DNA from: Nitrospira japonica | GTDB lineage: Bacteria > Nitrospirota > Nitrospiria > Nitrospirales > Nitrospiraceae | Assembly (NCBI RefSeq): GCF_900169565.1 | Contig: NZ_LT828648.1 | Span: 3,508,501-3,572,500 of the forward strand | Reading direction: 5' to 3' | Length of the DNA stretch: 64,000 nt | In this document: one piece after another, positions 63,429-64,000 of the stretch | How positions within the stretch are numbered: the first letter of the stretch is position 1 | Layout: every line of letters begins with the position of its first letter | Position numbers and translations under genes: made by a program | Notes under the pieces: model-generated | Told to the model about the DNA's origin: nothing | The model's input: the letters and a program-made list of their open reading frames with translations, nothing else | Database searches by the model: none

Positions 63429-64000
63429 ATGTCTCCTGTCGTCAAGAAACTCGACGCCAAGCCGGCTCCGGAAAGCCCGTCGCCTACCGAACCCTGTACG
63501 CTGGTGATCTTCGGCGGATCGGGAGACCTGGCCCGGCGCCGACTGATTCCGGCTCTGTATAATTTGCTCCTGGACGGACTGCTCCCCGAGAAGTTTGCGG
63601 TGCTGGGGCTCGGACGCCGGAGGATGTCGGATGAGGAATACCGATCGTCGCTGCGGGAAGGCGTCGAGAAATTTTCACGCCAGGCGCTCGACGAAGCGAA
63701 GTGGGCATCCTTCGCCGAACATCTCTTCTACCTGGCCGGAGAGAACGACGCTCCCGACACCTTCACCGCGTTGAGACGGCGCGCCGAAGAACTGGAGCGG
63801 ACCTTCGACCTGCCGGGCAACCGTATTTTCTATCTGAGCATTCCACCCAGCTCGTTCACGGCCGTCTGCGAAGGGCTCGCCCAGGCCGGACTCGCCACTC
63901 CTCTGTCCAAGGCCCCGCCCTACTCGCGCATTATCGTGGAGAAGCCGGTGGGCCGGGACCTGAACTCGGCCAAAGAGATCAATGCCGTGACCGGCCGCGT
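63429..64000 (+). CDS. zwf: Glucose-6-phosphate dehydrogenase, 3' end off the window
   Basis: First 190 residues from ATG at 63429. NADP loop FGGSGDLARRRLIPALYNL (28-46) and RIIVEKPVGRDLNSA near 173-187, with the catalytic-site Lys region. It stays open to base 64000. With gnd it makes the oxidative pentose phosphate pathway supplying NADPH and ribulose-5-phosphate. Confidence 0.95.
   Translation, partial: MSPVVKKLDAKPAPESPSPTEPCTLVIFGGSGDLARRRLIPALYNLLLDGLLPEKFAVLGLGRRRMSDEEYRSSLREGVEKFSRQALDEAKWASFAEHLFYLAGENDAPDTFTALRRRAEELERTFDLPGNRIFYLSIPPSSFTAVCEGLAQAGLATPLSKAPPYSRIIVEKPVGRDLNSAKEINAVTGR

Overview
The window is 64 kb of a GC-rich (about 60%) bacterial chromosome with densely packed, mostly short transcription units on both strands. 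It carries many lipoproteins and envelope proteins, LspA, PepSY-type membrane proteins, c-type haem motifs and NDP/NTP-type carriers. Together with the general look of the proteins and one intergenic repeat, this best fits a Gram-negative Nitrospira-like (Nitrospirota) organism. That placement is inference from recollection and was not checked by search. I see no rRNA, tRNA, CRISPR array, transposase or prophage.

Layout. 0-8 kb is loosely packed accessory DNA. It has a lipoprotein running off the left edge, decayed gene pieces, a nucleoside deaminase, a GYD protein, small membrane proteins and a truncated baseplate-type domain. 8-15 kb holds a VOC protein, an alpha/beta hydrolase, an orphan superfamily 2 helicase, an adenine deaminase and two tandem cation:proton antiporters. 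15-29 kb is a mosaic of small stress, detoxification and signalling genes: a broken DUF1801 gene, YciI, glycosyltransferase, SRPBCC, serine hydrolase, 2OG oxygenase, TPMT, receiver protein, VOC, GNAT, MDR reductase, a channel-like protein, UPF0060 and an AraC regulator. 29-35 kb carries a DNA alkylation repair pair (an Ada/AlkA fusion overlapping ogt), then an alcohol dehydrogenase, periplasmic catalase-like peroxidase and two lipoproteins.

35.5-41.9 kb is a same-strand block of envelope genes. In transcription order these are a PepSY membrane protein, a Tll0287-like haem protein, a five-copy LTxxQ protein, a lipoprotein lipase, and an overlapping pair made of a 4-TM coiled-coil protein and a single-pass protein. 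I recognise no described system for the last pair, and it is the best candidate here for something undescribed. 42-48.5 kb holds lspA, a DUF2846 lipoprotein, DUF72, a CMD protein, a methyltransferase, a second AraC paralogue divergent from them, DUF1272 and a persulfide-dioxygenase-like enzyme.

48.5-52.3 kb is a tightly overlapping TetR-HlyD-ABC-permease efflux operon of the CecR-YbhGFS type. 52-64 kb carries an RNB ribonuclease, a Sel1 lipoprotein, a nucleotidyltransferase, a methyltransferase, a ProA-like dehydrogenase whose nucleophile position is serine, a nucleotide-carrier-like transporter, threonine aldolase, a MNT-type nucleotidyltransferase, and the gnd-zwf pair of the oxidative pentose phosphate pathway, with zwf cut by the right edge.

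At least four genes are frameshifted or truncated and a fifth may be. This points either to an eroding accessory region or to indel errors in the assembly.
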